Source: Sympetrum striolatum
Taxonomy: Eukaryota > Arthropoda > Insecta > Odonata > Libellulidae
DNA: 64,000 nucleotides
Reading direction: 5' to 3'
Assembly: GCA_947579665.1 (NCBI GenBank)
Contig: OX388351.1
Span: forward strand, 1,240,001-1,304,000
The notes beneath the pieces are model-generated. The model was not told the DNA's origin. It was given only the letters and a program-made list of their open reading frames with translations, and did not search any database. How positions within the stretch are numbered: position 1 is the first letter of the stretch; every line of letters starts with the position of its first letter. The position numbers and the translations under genes were made by a program. Below, piece by piece: positions 37,522-51,329 of the stretch.

Positions 37522-37524
37522 AAT

Positions 37525-38860
37525 TTTAATCAACCGATAACAATTTCATGAATTCTACGTCATTAATTGGGATGTACGGGTAGTTACCGAGTAAACAGAT
37601 TTTTATTTCAATGAATTTATAGAATACTCTAATTTATACCTAAGGGACGAAATGTTTCCTACTATGTTTTAGAAGACCACTTTTCGTTTGTAAAACTGTT
37701 TATTTTCACTAATTTCTTGGCTCATAAAACATAAACAGCTCATTCTGATTGACTTGCTAATTTCATATACGTAAACGAGCATCGGGTGCAGTGCATTTCC
37801 CTAAAACTGTGAAAATAAAAAAAATGAACTCCGATTACATTAATACAGAATGCGTTATAAAATAGCGCACGAGTTGCTTTTATGTAGGCTTACAATTACT
37901 ATTCCTATTGTCTTACCCAGATTCCAAAGAGCATTAACTGAGTCAACTACAGTTATAAATGACTCATCCTTTTGATGCAAAAACAATCTTAGTGTAACAC
38001 ATTGAAACATACGCGGTATTCTTCCTTGAGTGCGAATGTGGGAAGATAAGTTCTCCTTACGAGTGGGGTATTTGTGCACAAAATAAGGAACACGATGATC
38101 TCTATGCACACACTTCGCCGTTAGACGATCTCCTAATGAGTGCCGCATCGTTCCGACTTTTGCAGCCGTATTTTCCTCCAATTTCTCCTCTCAAGATTAT
38201 GTACTTGAAGTATTCCAAATTGAAAACCATTCAACTCGTGCACTCGCGCTGTTCTGCAAAGATTCTCAATATTCTCTTTTATGCCGTTTATTCAAAGGCA
38301 CGAGAGAGCATTTAAGTTAAATTCCTCGTCTCATTTTTATCATTTCGTAAATTTACTTCCCAAAATTTGCCCATTGATCCTATCATGAATTGCAGTATAT
38401 AAGATTTTAATGACTATGTCCCGAGCAGTCGAAATACGAGATTTTAGTAATGATTGCCATAAAATCCAAAGTATTTTTCTCTTTCTATCTAGAGCAACAA
38501 TTTCCACAGGTTAAACTTTACTCGAAGACTCAAAAGCTCGATCTAAATTAATTGGAATGAATAGATAATGATTCTTAAAGAGTTACATTATCGGATGCAC
38601 CATAATATTTTAGTTTAGATAAAATAGTGAAGTTGAGGGTAGTCACTTCCTATTAATAATAAATAAGGTTTCCCAAAGGATTTCATTTTTTCTAAACATC
38701 AAATCATTTTACAACTGCTACGATATAGTTTTGTTCACTGCGACCTTGGCAACAATGGTTAATTAGTGAATGTATTTCTTCGATTTTTTATCGCTTTTCT
38801 TATATTTTCTTCGAATTTTTCCCAAAAAATATTAAACGTTTTAGTAAGGGTAAAATTAAA
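37525..38860. other. No gene recognised
   Basis: Non-coding AT-rich DNA. A 108-codon minus frame at 37855-38181 contains no recognised motif. Confidence 0.45.
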
Positions 38861-38864
38861 GATT

Positions 38865-39275
38865 TGACGAATGAGCCGCCTGGTGAAGAAATGTTGAACA
38901 AGCAGGGGATCGCCTGGTGGGGACTTCGTGGCCTCTACGAAGGCCTATCAGGAACCCTGAAAAATCTTGTATGATATAAGTAACGTATACGCTGATTAAG
39001 GTTATTGAAAATTAATTCTGACTTAGCTAATTCACAGCGGTGTTTTTATACATAACTCATACATGTAATGCATATTTATACTTTTGTAATTATTTAATCT
39101 GTTATTACTTTTTATTTATACATTGTTATTTTGTATTTAGTTGGGTTTATTGTATGTATGCGTATCAATATCGTTTTGTTTCATTTTTTATACATTTGTT
39201 AAGTAAATTAACGTTACTACCAGTCCTTGCGACTTATTGCGACGGTTTTGAACAATAAATAAATAAATATAATAT
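38865..39275 (+). mobile_element. Probable LINE 3' end with AAATA tail
   Basis: A T-rich 3'-UTR-like stretch ends in CGACGGTTTTGAACAATAAA followed by AAATAAATA repeats. The more GC-rich upstream part (38870-38960) may be the end of an ORF, but I cannot read a conserved protein motif. Confidence 0.4.
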
Positions 39276-39279
39276 TTGT

Positions 39280-40080
39280 TATGTAGGAGATTTTTCTCAG
39301 CAAACGCCTAATATTTCTCCCCCCTTATATTCGTTGAATTCTTTAATTCAACCCCATGATTATTCTCTTCTTGATCAGAATATAGTTAAGAATATCTTAA
39401 GATGAGTGAATTAATAAGGAAATGATAGAGGAAGTTAGGAATTGTTCTTGTAGGCGAGCAACTTGAAGTACTCGGGAATCATAAACGGGTGTCAAAATGT
39501 ATACTTAGACCGAAAATTGAATCATGCACCTCCTTTTCGAGTGGCTGCTTTTACAATTAATTTCATCATTATTCTTACTTAAAGCAATGAAAAATAAAAA
39601 AATCTTCACCTCCAATAGAAAAAATAAGAGAATAGAGATAATTTGGAAGAAAAAATTTCGAGTACCATAAATTAATGCTTAACGCACGGTTAGAAGTTAA
39701 TTTTCAGACCACAATAAAAATATGGCATTTTAGATGTAGGTGAATTATAAAAAATTAAAAAGGCTGGACTGATAGGATAAGAAACAAATGTCAAAATGCA
39801 GAAAAGTGTGTTGGTTGGAGAATTGAAATGAATGTGATTAACGGTGGAATAATGAGAAGGATTGATAGAGAATATAATTGAAGAGAGGTCACGAATATAA
39901 GAGGGGATGATACAAGGAAAGGTATAACAAAGGATGATAGTAGTTACCCATTCATAGAGTATCAATGTGGTCGGAAGTTAAGACTACTAAGGGAACTATT
40001 ACCCAAAGTTTTAATATGTTTCGCAAATGTCTCTTTAACAACTACGGGCTGAATCGACCTGTGTCTTATAATTTCTTGTT
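39280..40080. other. No gene recognised
   Basis: AT-rich. A 91-codon minus frame at 39690-39965 has no domain. Confidence 0.5.
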
Positions 40081-40081
40081 G

Positions 40082-40165
40082 ACGATTGGCCTTAGCTGGG
40101 TATTGGTATCAGATATCATACAGGTGTCTATGGTTCAATACCCACAGGTACCATTTGGAGCCCCA
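40082..40165 (+). mobile_element. tRNA-like SINE head (A and B boxes)
   Basis: TGGCCTTAGCTGGG at 40087-40100 resembles an A box with one extra base. TGGTTCAATACCCACAGG at 40131-40148 resembles a B box. The spacing of about 44 bases is that of a tRNA. No acceptor-stem pairing is evident, so this is not a functional tRNA gene. Confidence 0.4.
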
Positions 40166-40169
40166 ACAA

Positions 40170-43100
40170 CTACGTCACCGGAATCAAAGTTAACTATTAA
40201 TAAATAAAATTAGGTAAATTGGATACCTTTAAAGTCAATGAGTTCTACATTTGGTTAAAAAGAAGCAATTAGAAACTAAACAAACTCATTTCATCACTGA
40301 ACAGAAGTTTATTTTGCTAATTCTTTCAAACAGGTGTTGTCAGTTGATATCGAAAAGAACTAAATTTTTGTTTTTAGTTAAAATCAGCCCTCCTGTTATA
40401 GTGACAAACGGCTAGTGAAAGTATGTATTCGTGATAACGACGGAGTTTAAACTGATTCAGTGGCGTATTTGCAGTCAAAGATATCGATCCTTTGAACCCC
40501 AAGTTCTAAAGCCCGAGGCATGGATTATCCACATTCCACCAAGCGAATAAAAAGCATTCTGGGAAATCGATTCATCTGCACACACCCACACTGCAGGGAA
40601 GCCCATCAAACTATAAACGCCCGTGTCCCCTTCGAAATAATGAGCGCAATTGAGGGAAAAGTTACTCATCGGCAAAATAATAAACCCGTAAGAGGGAGGG
40701 CACTATCGTTAACGAAATTAGACTCGTTGGAAGGGATACCTTTTGCCTTTATTATCGAACAATCGAAAGCGAAAAAAATGCCTCTGGAATCGTTTTTCTC
40801 GATGCGTTACGAAAGGAAGTGGAAACACCAGAGCGCACTCACGGCAAAAAATTCTCAAACGGTTAGTGCACGCAAAGCTTGCGCGGCAGTTTTAATTGGA
40901 TAGCGGAATCCTCCAATGCGGCCATGCACCAGGCAGGGATGACTCCCTTACTATGGGGAGTGTCACCTACCTAAGGTGCAGATAAGTATTTATTTTCACT
41001 ATGATTTCTATTTGTATATACATTGTATCATTTTGTGGTTGTTTGTGGTTGTTTTGAGTGTGTGAAAATAACTCCAGTAAGCCAGTAAACGCTGATGGAT
41101 ACTGTCCATTACCGTTAAATACAAAGTGGTATTTCATACATTGTTCAACATAAACTAAATTTTCCCATGTGCAAAAGCTTAAGAAGCTTTAAAAAAAAAC
41201 AGTTTATTTAAAATCCATTGTGATAGAGATGGGTTTACTAGTTCTTAAAGCTTTGAATCCATGCCCAAGTTAAAGTTACAAAATAAAACAAAAACTGGCT
41301 CCTAAAGGTGAGTAAATCCTCGAAACCAGTTGTGTTTTTAGTTAAACCATTTTCTGTTTACCTAAGTATAAAACATGAAAACGCTCCATATTGCTTGAAT
41401 TATTTAACTGTTTATTTTACATAACCTCCGAAATACATATAAAATTTTGTGCGATTTCAATTGACCTATTGTTTCCAGTGACTCAGAAATGTCTATCCGT
41501 ATTTTCACAGAAACCATCTCTCTAGAAGATCCTCTATAGAAAGTCCATCACAATTTCAATTACTTTAATATTTCCTAAGTACTCAAGATCTTTAGTGTTG
41601 GCCTTTCGGGAAGTGGGACTATTGAAATGCAAACTTAAGATTATTTTTTTAAGATTTAGAAATATATCAGAAGTGTTTACTGCTTGAGAAAAGTGCACTG
41701 TACCTGGCAGATTCCATACAGTTAGGGAAGTACGAACCAACTTGGTATAGGTCATTCCAAACTGCTATAGGAGCGTATCCATTGACAGAAAGCACTCCTT
41801 ACCGTTATGGGAGTTTCTCTTATAAGAGACTCAACGCTACAGCAACAAGATTCTTGAATAATCCCTCGGGATAAACTATCCCGGAATCCCTCATTCTTTC
41901 TCCGAAGAAATAAAAGCGTACTTATACAAAAGTTTGATGTAGAAGACAAAAATCTGAATAAAAGAAAATAGATATCCGGGAAATAAATATATTCTCTTTT
42001 TATTAAGACTCACGCCGCATCGCCAAAGGAAACGCCCTTCTGCACGTCTGTTATCTTTATTCGAAGAATGGTTACAAAAGAATGAGCGATATTCTAGCTG
42101 AATGGGAGAGCTTTCGTTAGAGCTTAACATCAGAAATCTTTGATAAAAAGATGAAGAGGATTCCGTCTTTTAGAACAAAGGCGGAGTTTTAAAATTGAGT
42201 CAAAAAAGAGAGAAAAAAATCACCGCTTCTTATTCCACCCACACTTCTTCGGTGGCGCCGCCGACGGAGAAAAAGAGAAATCTCGCATCTAATCGCATAC
42301 TAATAGACCGCCACTGGAAAAAGAATATTCCGAAGATAAATACGAGAGCTTCTTTTTTTGCCGCGAACGAAGCGCCACTTATGAGAAAAGTTGGCAATCG
42401 CGGAGGAGATGCGAAAAGAGACGGGATGCAGAGACGTTTCCGACGGAGATTTTTCATTTGTTTCGAATTATTTTCTTCCCTGCGTTATCAGTGGAAAGAA
42501 TATGGCGCGTGGGAAATATTCCCGATTCCATCGAAAGAGTCGTGAATGAGAGATGAGAGGAAAAATGAGTTTCTGGAAAAAACTCAGATCGGCGTGAGAG
42601 AGTGCGGAGATCAAAGAGCGAAGCCAAATTCAGTACATCAAGAACTTTTTATGCGAATTATGTTTGATGTCATCGTGGAGGAGTATCTGAGGCAGCGATG
42701 AAACAGCACTTTGAATAACATATGTACATCTAATTACAAAAACATATTTCAAGTCCAATGAACTCACCTTTCGCAATTTTTCCGATTATATAACATAGAC
42801 CTATGTTAGCTCGTATTCGACTCTTCGTGTTCATTCTTATGTTAACCCATTTTGATGATTTTTGATGGAAAACAAGGCATCCGATAGTATGATATGTGCC
42901 ATTAATAAAATTCGCCATCATTTTTCATAACTACTTAGCCGACCTCATAATCACTAAGAAATAATCTGGAAATTAATCTCAAATATTCATTATTTGACAA
43001 TGTTTATTAGGTAATTCATTTGACCACAATTCCACAATTTTTAACGAGATGAAACACCTAAATTGTTGTTGTTAAAGATCCGAAGCAACCAGAGTGTAAA

Positions 43101-44770
43101 TAACTACAAATTTCTACAGAATATTGCCCTTCAAATTCGTTGGCTCATTAACGAGTGATGTTATATTACAATTTATCTTATATAATATCAAAATTAGCAA
43201 TTAGATATCTATCTAGATTCTATTGAAAAATAAATCACAGTTTATGATTAAAAATTAATAACCATTAATCAAAAAAACTATCCGCATGAAGCTCAGTCTG
43301 CTAAGGCCTTAATCTTAAAGTCTGTCGTCGAAACCTCATAATGGAATTTCATAATTGACCATCGAGAAATTAATTAAAATTTCAACCATTTTTAGAGTAA
43401 AATCCATCATCTTGAATTGGTGCCACAAAATAACAATCGCTATCGATAGCTTCTTAGCGTTGCTCCTCTTTTTATTTGTGGTAATTCCAAACACATTCTA
43501 ATTTTAAATTATTTTCTCAACCAGGAGCCGATAGATCCAAGTTAAAAGGCCATGGAAGTTACTTACATGAATTCCTGAAGACCCACTGAATACCGTTTCA
43601 TGCATTTGTAAGTATAGCTGCTGACAAAGAGAATGCCACCTGATATGGGAAAAAGATTGAGGTTTCGGTTCAGATATAAGAATTTTAATTTTCCTGTTTG
43701 GGTTTGCTTACCCCTAAAATAATGATTTTCATTCTTTTCATATTTCGGCTCGGTTCCTTTTTGAATCCGTGATATGAAATATAATATCTAAAATGAGATA
43801 GAATTAATGTTGAAATCAATATAATCTCGTTTAGAGTGAAAATAGTTCTAAGTGGACGAATAGCAGGAGAAAAAAAATTAAATGAACAAACAACCAAAAT
43901 AAATGGCAAAAATTAATATTTTAAATCCGGATTCATAAGAAGCATTCAAACTATCACAGCCATTAATAGCCACGGGTATTAAATGAAAATAAGGGATTTG
44001 AGCGAACGAAATTGTTCTTTATTCTGAACCAGAATGCAAATGAAATATATTCATTAACATATTAAAGCAGCAGCATTAGTGTAATACCCATTAATAAAGC
44101 CACCATATATCACGTGGTATTATTGATGATTTATATTTTAAGGCAACTACGCCGTGGAAGAAAAACAAAAGGGATTTGAGTGGACAAATCCGTTACAGAG
44201 AGAGGAGATTTAAGTCGTAAGGAAGATGGAGGCAGACGGCCCTGGTCAGGAGCAGAGATAAATACGAGGAAAAAGAGTATGAAAAATGAAGAGAAGCCTC
44301 GGAGATAAGAGAATGACTGAACGAATCGAGTTAGTGGGAAGGAAACGAAGGTTTTTTCACGAAAAGATTTGGACCAGGTAATCTTATTCTCCCTTGATCC
44401 TATTTTCCAAAAACGAATAGGGAAAAACAGAGTACGTGCTAAGAATGAAGATTTTCAAAGATGTCTGTTTTGGATGGTCATTTGATGATTTCAATATAAT
44501 TGTGTTTTTAGGAAATCGTTTTTATAAAAGAATGGACTACTTTTTTGTAGTTTCCATCGCTGAGTACCTATTTATTTTCAACTGTTGCTATCGAATATTA
44601 CATCAGTTTCAGATGCTGACTATCAGAAATATCATAAATAAATTTTGGATCTACGGTTTATTCATTGATTTTGCATGTATTTCAACTAAATTGGACCAGA
44701 ACACCAAGATTTGTGGACTCAATGTGCTAAAAAAGAAATTGAGAGAACATAATTTATCTCTGCTTTCTAA
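40170..44770. other. No gene recognised
   Basis: The longest frames are 127 codons (40520-40903 plus), 116 codons (42195-42545 plus, purine-rich, with a 75-codon antisense frame) and 128 codons (44436-44822 plus, rich in F, I and L). None shows a domain, exon-like splice context or repeat homology that I recognise. Confidence 0.45.
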
Positions 44771-44780
44771 GTTTTCATTA

Positions 44781-45300
44781 TACAGGGTTAAACTTATGAT
44801 AATAAAAAATGTAATCACTTAATTTATTATCAGTTTGCATCTACGAGTTTGGCAACTCAAAATGTTTTCCATTTTTGCTTGATGATGGCGCACCATGCCA
44901 TCATGCATTAATTGTGAGAGATTCCTTGGATAATGAGTTCCCAAATAGCTTAATTGGGAGAGAGAAATCTAGCCATGAGACACTTGAATTTTTTCTGTGG
45001 GTGTTTATCAAGAATCAAGTGTACCACTTCGTGATCTACCAGAACAGCACCATCGAATTCCAACAGTTATTGCAACACTATTGTTACGCCTGCAATGCTT
45101 CAAAACACTCGGAGAGAGTAAAATACAAATTAGATGTCTTTTTGCCACTAATGCTGCACATATCGAGGTGCATTAACAGTGTAAGAAAATTTTGAGTTAC
45201 CATAATTTTTGAGATAAACAACCAATAAACGTCTTAATTAATTCTCAAGTTCTTACATTTTGTAATATTGTACGTTTCACCCGGACACCCTGTGTATACG
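44781..45300 (+). mobile_element. DDE transposon remnant with terminal repeat
   Basis: The right end carries TTTCACCCGGACACCCTGTG (about 45275-45294), a terminus typical of mariner-like insect elements. A decayed counterpart, TTATACAGGGTTAAACTT, lies at about 44778-44795. Between them is the broken transposase frame listed separately. The short length implies a large internal deletion. Confidence 0.5.
44872..45195 (+). pseudogene. DDE_3-type (mariner-like) transposase C-terminal remnant
   Basis: The 106-codon frame starts with DDGAPCHHALIVRDSLDNEF, matching the '(Q)DGAP.H....VR..L...FP' block that contains the second catalytic Asp of mariner-like and DDE_3 transposases. It continues PNSLIGRE and then jumps to LEFFLWVFIKNQVY, the block usually written 'PLDFFLWG.LK..VY'. 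The intervening tryptophan/proline and SPDL segment, which supplies the third catalytic residue, is gone. The end, HISRCINSVRKF, resembles the family C-terminus. The N-terminal DNA-binding domain is absent. Clearly inactive. Confidence 0.65.
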
Positions 45301-45800
45301 TTCTTTATGAATGTCTAAGTAATGTGAGAAAGCCATTGAGACTTGAATATTGCTGGATAATATCACTGATCTCTCCTCATGAATTCTGCAAACAGTTTTA
45401 CTCGCATAATCGTTTTACTTCAATGGGGTAGACTTATTTCGTTCGACTATAGCTTGGTGATGGAACCAAGGGAAAACTACCTCACTATAAATCAAGCTTT
45501 GTAAGCCTCTCTCCGAGTTACTAGCTATTAATGCTAGAAGGGGTGAGGCTACAATAGACCCCAGGCATAGTTCTTTACAGATCGAAAGATAGTAAATGGA
45601 ACGAGTGTCAATTGGTGATACATCTACAGTCACACGAAATGAAATAATCTCCTATAAATTCAAAAGATTACGAGTATATAAGAACAAAATGGGTAAGAAA
45701 CGTCGTAACGCGTTAAGCAGAATGTGACCTCCAAAATCTTATTGCGTCATTTCATTTCTTTTCCTCGGAAGCTTTCATATTCGACAATTACTAATACCTT
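45300..45800. other. No gene recognised
   Basis: A 72-codon minus frame at 45415-45633 has no domain; otherwise anonymous. Confidence 0.45.
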
Positions 45801-45805
45801 GTTCT

Positions 45806-45927
45806 AATCAAACTTGAGAAAAAGAATAAACACTTATACCTTTACCACAGTAATATTCATTAAATAGTGCAAATAAATATTACTGTGGTAAAGGTATAAG
45901 TGTTTCTTCTTTTTCTCAAGTTTGATT
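45806..45927. repeat. 52-bp-arm inverted repeat (hairpin)
   Basis: The arms 45806-45857 and 45876-45927 are complementary with one mismatch, around an 18-nt loop. The arm contains TTACCACAGTAATATT, which resembles the AT-rich pseudo-LTR segments next to the hammerhead-like motifs (TTCCACAGTAAATTTATT at 17224, TTACCACAATTTATTT at 62540). It may be a fold-back scrap of a Penelope-type end. Confidence 0.85.
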
Positions 45928-45929
45928 AT

Positions 45930-48900
45930 GGAGAACTACCACAAAGTCAAGGCCGAAAAAGTATATTTTACCCTGTTCTACTTGAGGATTAAACAATACA
46001 TCATTCTTTATCATTGTAATCTCTTTGCAAGGCTTGAATTAAAAAAGTTATTACTGTACTACAAAAGATAAGACTGGTTTATTACTAGAAATATTCGTAA
46101 TTGCATTAAAATGGAGTACTGAAAATCTAAAGAGCAAGTCCTTTTTGTATTTTCTATGCTAAATTGTTCTCTTACCAAAAGTCCCATTGAGCCTACTGCA
46201 TACGTTAGTAGAAATCAAAGCAACTCCTCTAAAAAAATAAGCAAACTTCAGGGAAAATTTGAATATTTTCCGTAATTTTTACCTTTCAGTTCTCATGAAA
46301 TTAGTAAGCTAATGCGTAGTTTCTTTTGCACGCGAGATATCCCTTTCGCTAATATGAAACCAAATGAGATTACATTGAGTTATACACTTGCATTGAAATA
46401 TCTTAAATGAATATGCCGAATAAATTCCCGACTTGGCTGAGATTTGATGAAAAAAGTTCTCGAATTTCAGGTTATGAATCGCAAATCGTATTGGGAGAAA
46501 TATTAAATAATTAAAGCTTTCGGGCATTCGGAAGGCAATGAAATACTCAACTAACTCATGAATATTAAAACGCAATAACAGGAGCGAATGATTCCGAGGA
46601 CGAGGGCCTTGGAATCCAATTAGATCCTGATGAGGGAAAATAAGATAAAAGCTACTTTTTCAGGGTTGATTCGGTTGACTTCTTCGGAAAAATAGATTGA
46701 TTGACCTCGAAATTACGAACCTTTTCTGACGAGTTTTATATTTAACGAAGATTTCTCTGATTAAAAAACTTTCTCCATTAAGACTTGAATTCAATATGTT
46801 TAATATCAGAGAATTCTTGATAGAATGTGGGTATAATGATGTATGATTTAGAAGCAATGGGAATTTTAGAGGTCATAATTTGCAGTAACTTCCTTTATTG
46901 TGAAAATATCCTTTATGGTATATCTTTTGAACTAAAGCTTCAATCTTTTGGAAATAAAATTCAATGAAGTTATTTTCCATGAATTCGTTGTATTTTTCGA
47001 ATTTTTAGACATTTCGGCATCATTTGTAAATATTGCACCAAACAATTAACTCAGAAACCACAAAATTACTTTCAATACGTTTATTATGTTTTCCAAAACA
47101 CATAAAAGAGAAAGAGAGAAAATTTTGTAAGATATAACGTTTTCTAAGCTTGAATCCAAATTTTTCAGATATAGATCATTATATGTTTTATAACAGCAAA
47201 GTGTCTTTATTTAAAATTGCACTGTGAGAAAAGTTGTCCTCAAAAGATATCCAAGAATTTAAGTAATGCGATAGAAAATTTGGTTGTTTTAGTGGTCCTT
47301 CATTTCACTGTTAAGACAGGTTGGTTTCACTAGTTGGAATTAATTTCTCTGAATGCACTTTTCCCTTGGAGAGAGATATAAACTTGAAAAAGCCAATAAC
47401 ATTTAAGACAGTTAAATACTATCTTAATACATAATCTTATTGTATTGTCTATAAATCTCAATGTATCGCACAAAATCTTACCTAGCAGTAATTCAATTAG
47501 AGTAATATATATAAATATTTTCCCATCCGTAACTTCTATTTCTTAAAGTCAAAGATCTTCTGTGTTCCTGAAGTAGACGTACTCTGAGAGCAACATCCTT
47601 TTATATTTACATAGATATATATCCAAAGGCATAAAAATATTATTTAATAATTTCTCATTACAACATTTGATATGGAACTAAGACGACTATCAAAACAGTG
47701 CAATTCATACAAATTTTCTCAAGTCTTTGACGCTACATTTCTTCTGTTATTTCGATAATTGGTCACTTTTTCCTTGCATTCGCTTGGAAAATAACATAGA
47801 AGTTGAATCTCATTTATTCTATCTTAATAACATACTTTCTACCAAGGATATCAACCACTTCTTCGCTCATTCATGAAGCATATTTTACTAACTCCGCATT
47901 AAGCTTCCACTAAAGATACATGAGTAGAGAAAGAAATCAATTCGAGCGTTACTTGGTGGAACTTCATATTTCAAAAACACTAAAAATAAAAAACACAACA
48001 CACTTGTATTAATTCCACAAAATTTTGATACATGAGTAGTTTTATAGACTTCAGGTTAAAGGATTACTTGCATGTTTGTTGTTGTATACTAACTACTCAA
48101 CTCTTTCGTTATAGTTTTTATTTGATTAAATTTAGAATCCCCAACCAAGTCGACTGCCATATCACGGGTTCTGGAAAACTTTTTCGATAAGGGAAATAGA
48201 AACTTCATGCAAGAGAAAAGTATAAGCACCATCTTTGGAAGATAAACGGAACGAAAAATGTAAGGAAGCATAAATGCTGGGATGGAGATAAGGGAAACAC
48301 GTAAACAGGAAGAGAAGATTGATATCCAGAAGATGCTGCGGCAGTTTTTCTCCGAAAACTCCATCTTACCAGAGGAGAGTATCAAACAATATGACTCATA
48401 TGATCTTAAGATTCAGGGACCATAAAGAAAACCGAGAGGGAAGTGGGATGGAAGGAGATGTATCATTCTTTTATCGAGATGCGTCGCCTTGATCCAATAT
48501 TATTCGTTCATGTTCGATGGAAAACTTCGCTTCCGTACCGGTTTTGCTCAAGAGGTCAAATTCGAACAGACTCGAACCGGCTTTCTTTCGCTCCAAACAT
48601 TCTATATCATCAGCTTGCAAATGTTGTGCTTCCAATTATATTAAATGAAATTTAATTTTCTGTTGGCATTTTGGTAACATTAAAAAAACCGAATTTCGAA
48701 TCAGTTCATGTTTCTCTGCCTCAGACAGTTAGTTGTACCAGTTCCAGCCCGTTCAAATCGGTCAATCGGTCACTGAAAATTAAGATACCGCCTCCTTCGA
48801 AAATTCATTTCACTATATTTAGTATTTTACAATTACGTAGGATGACATTAAATTTGAGAACATGGCATTGAGGCGTAACATTTTCCGTCTAAAATGTCGC

Positions 48901-49050
48901 CTCCGTCAAATAAAGAAATCGATTCCTGTTTAATTCTTGATTTGCTTTATAGTATATTATATGATACGAATCGGTTAACTATTTAATTAATCACCTTTAG
49001 CTTTGACCAATCACAACAGGTTAAATGCTACTTCAGAACGTAACTTGTAA
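45930..49050. other. No gene recognised
   Basis: AT-rich. Minus frames of 88 codons (46309-46575) and 98 codons (48089-48385) are without domains. Confidence 0.5.
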
Positions 49051-49054
49051 TGTA

Positions 49055-49120
49055 AAAATAAATGTTAGCCTATCTGAAAATAAATGATAACCGATCTGAA
49101 AATAAGTGATAACCGATCTG
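49055..49120. repeat. 22-bp tandem repeat, three copies
   Basis: The unit AAAATAAATGATAACCGATC plus TG occurs at 49055 (diverged), 49077 and 49099. Confidence 0.9.
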
Positions 49121-49124
49121 ATAA

Positions 49125-51325
49125 ACTCCGATTTAAGATGCTCAATTTAAGGTAGCTTCAACTACGCATAATACAGCTACGCATTGAGGAGCTTCATTTA
49201 TCCACCCATAATGCGAATGGAACTGTTTGGAGAAATTTACAAAGCATCCATTACTTGTTTAGTATCTCGGTTGTTGAACAAATTTTAGAGTTATTTTGTC
49301 TGGGTTTGATTTTTAACTTAACAAAGCTAAGGTTTTTCGTTTAACTGATACGGTTTTCAGTTCCGGTTTCCTACCTCGGTTTTTTCCGAAGGGGAGGTGA
49401 TTAATCGATTGCGATCGGAATGAATTGCTAATGGGAGGGGCAGATTAAGGTGAAAGGGAAAAGAGAAATTGGGGGAAAGACTGGGGAATCCACGGGAGAA
49501 AGTGCAGACTCAGTTCAATCACCAAAGGACCAGCAAACAGAGAATTTAAGGACATCAAAAGTTTCGTTTAACGGCGTCCCGAACTTTATTTAGGGCTTCC
49601 AAACGTACGCCCAGTGCCTAATGTATCAAGTTTGCCCATTCGATCGCCGATATTTGGCATCACAGAGAGACGAAATAAAATGAAGGATGTCGTCTTTTCG
49701 GATTGGATCAATGGATTCCATGAATGTTTACTTTTATCGAAAAGCAACGAGGCTTCAGTTTTTATGTCGGCGTTCCTCATCTTCCTTCATGCTTATAATT
49801 TAAGATCAAACCATAAATGTGGATGAAACTATAAGGAGATCCAGGACAATAACTATTGCATTCCTTTTTTTCCGTCAAGATATGTTGGTATTCATTTTAC
49901 CAGTGGACTGCAGCTTTAATCCGGTTTACAGTGCGCTACTTACAGGATATTATTTTTTTAAGTAATAGTAAGCAATATATTTTCGTGCAAGTTACACAGA
50001 TTTGAGAATTATGTTATTACATAGTTGATAAAATATTTGAGTGATTTTTTTTAACAATCCGAGAAAAGCAGTAAAAAAATGGCTTGTGATTATTGCTTCC
50101 GACACGTTTGATAGATGGGCTCAAGAGGTTACGAAGATTATTTAGGAGCAATTCTGAGTCTTATTCAGTTTATAAAAGCTATTTTAAATATTTGGATTAG
50201 TAAGCATTTCCCCCTATGGTATTAAAATATATGTTTGATGTTGATTAGATAAAACTATCTGTTGTGTTACAATATCATATTCAAGTATCACATAACTGTA
50301 TCATGTGATGCGTACCAGGTAGAGAAGAATATTAATATGTATATCATCATAATTATATTTGCGCAAAAATTCAATTAAAGAACATTTTTTCAATAGTAGG
50401 TGATGTGATGAATCAATCCATCCAAGTCATTACGATGTTTTCTAGGTATGACGTCACCCATTCTGGAAGGCATTTACGATTTTTACGTTGGGGAAAAAAT
50501 ACGAATAATTTATAAAATTATGCACAAAATCAGCCTATATTTCCAGATAATTGTTTCTAATATATTTTATTGGAATCGTTTCGTTAGAAGATGGAAGAGA
50601 CATGGTTCATACTCTAAGCAAGCAGACTGGATGTGTAACCGGTGTGCTTGCTAGTACTAGCTGGAAATATATTTGCGACAAACCTTCCAGATTCACGTTA
50701 TAATCAAAAGAGACGACCTTCGCAAGCAAATAAATGTACAGTTGCAACGTGGGAGAAATTCACTATCGCGCGTATTGGAACTCTAACATCGAAATTCCGA
50801 AAACCAAGTTATTAAGATTCGTTCCCGAATCTGCGTTCCGCTTGGAGACTCCCTTCGCGGATTCGCTTTTCCAATAAACGCCTTCGCCTCGAGGCAATTT
50901 TCCCGCAAATTAAGAACTTCCCATAACAGATATTCCCGAATCCGACGCCTGAAATATAAATCTCGCAAACCGCGAGATTATGAACGAAAGGCTCTGTTCC
51001 AAATTTCCAACGGAAGACTTGAGATTTGGAATAACATACACATTGGAAGCTCGCCTCTGGAGTTTGCGCTTACCACCCCAGGTGTGGTAATGGAGGGAAT
51101 TGGGTCACAAACAACTTCTGAATTTCGCCTTGAGGATGTTGGCGGATGCTGTTTTCGTAGAAATACCTCCGTTACTACGTCACTCTTGGTATTTTTCGTT
51201 TTATGAGTCATGGATTAATGATTAGGAGTCGAAGAGAAATTAACTATGCTCGAAAAACGCTTGAAATGTAATTGATGGTAATTAATAAATAATGCAATCC
51301 CAATTTAGTCGTTCACTTTCATTAA
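49125..51325. other. No gene recognised
   Basis: Short overlapping frames only (the longest is 77 codons, minus, 50978-51211). No terminal repeats or RNA genes seen. Confidence 0.5.
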
Positions 51326-51329
51326 TTTA

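Noticed and set aside
10463..40165. tRNA genes at the A/B-box-like sites (5.0, 10.5, 14.2, 40.1 kb)
   Set aside because: Acceptor and anticodon stems do not pair convincingly; better explained as SINE heads.
40520..40903. 127-codon open frame, plus strand
   Set aside because: No domain, no splice-site context, no repeat homology and an overlapping antisense frame. Open length alone is weak evidence in this DNA.
42195..42545. 116-codon K/R-rich frame
   Set aside because: It arises from a purine-rich stretch and has a matching antisense frame; no recognisable domain.
44436..44822. 128-codon frame just upstream of the mariner-like remnant
   Set aside because: The composition is F/I/L-rich as in AT-rich noise, and it does not resemble the N-terminus of a DDE transposase.
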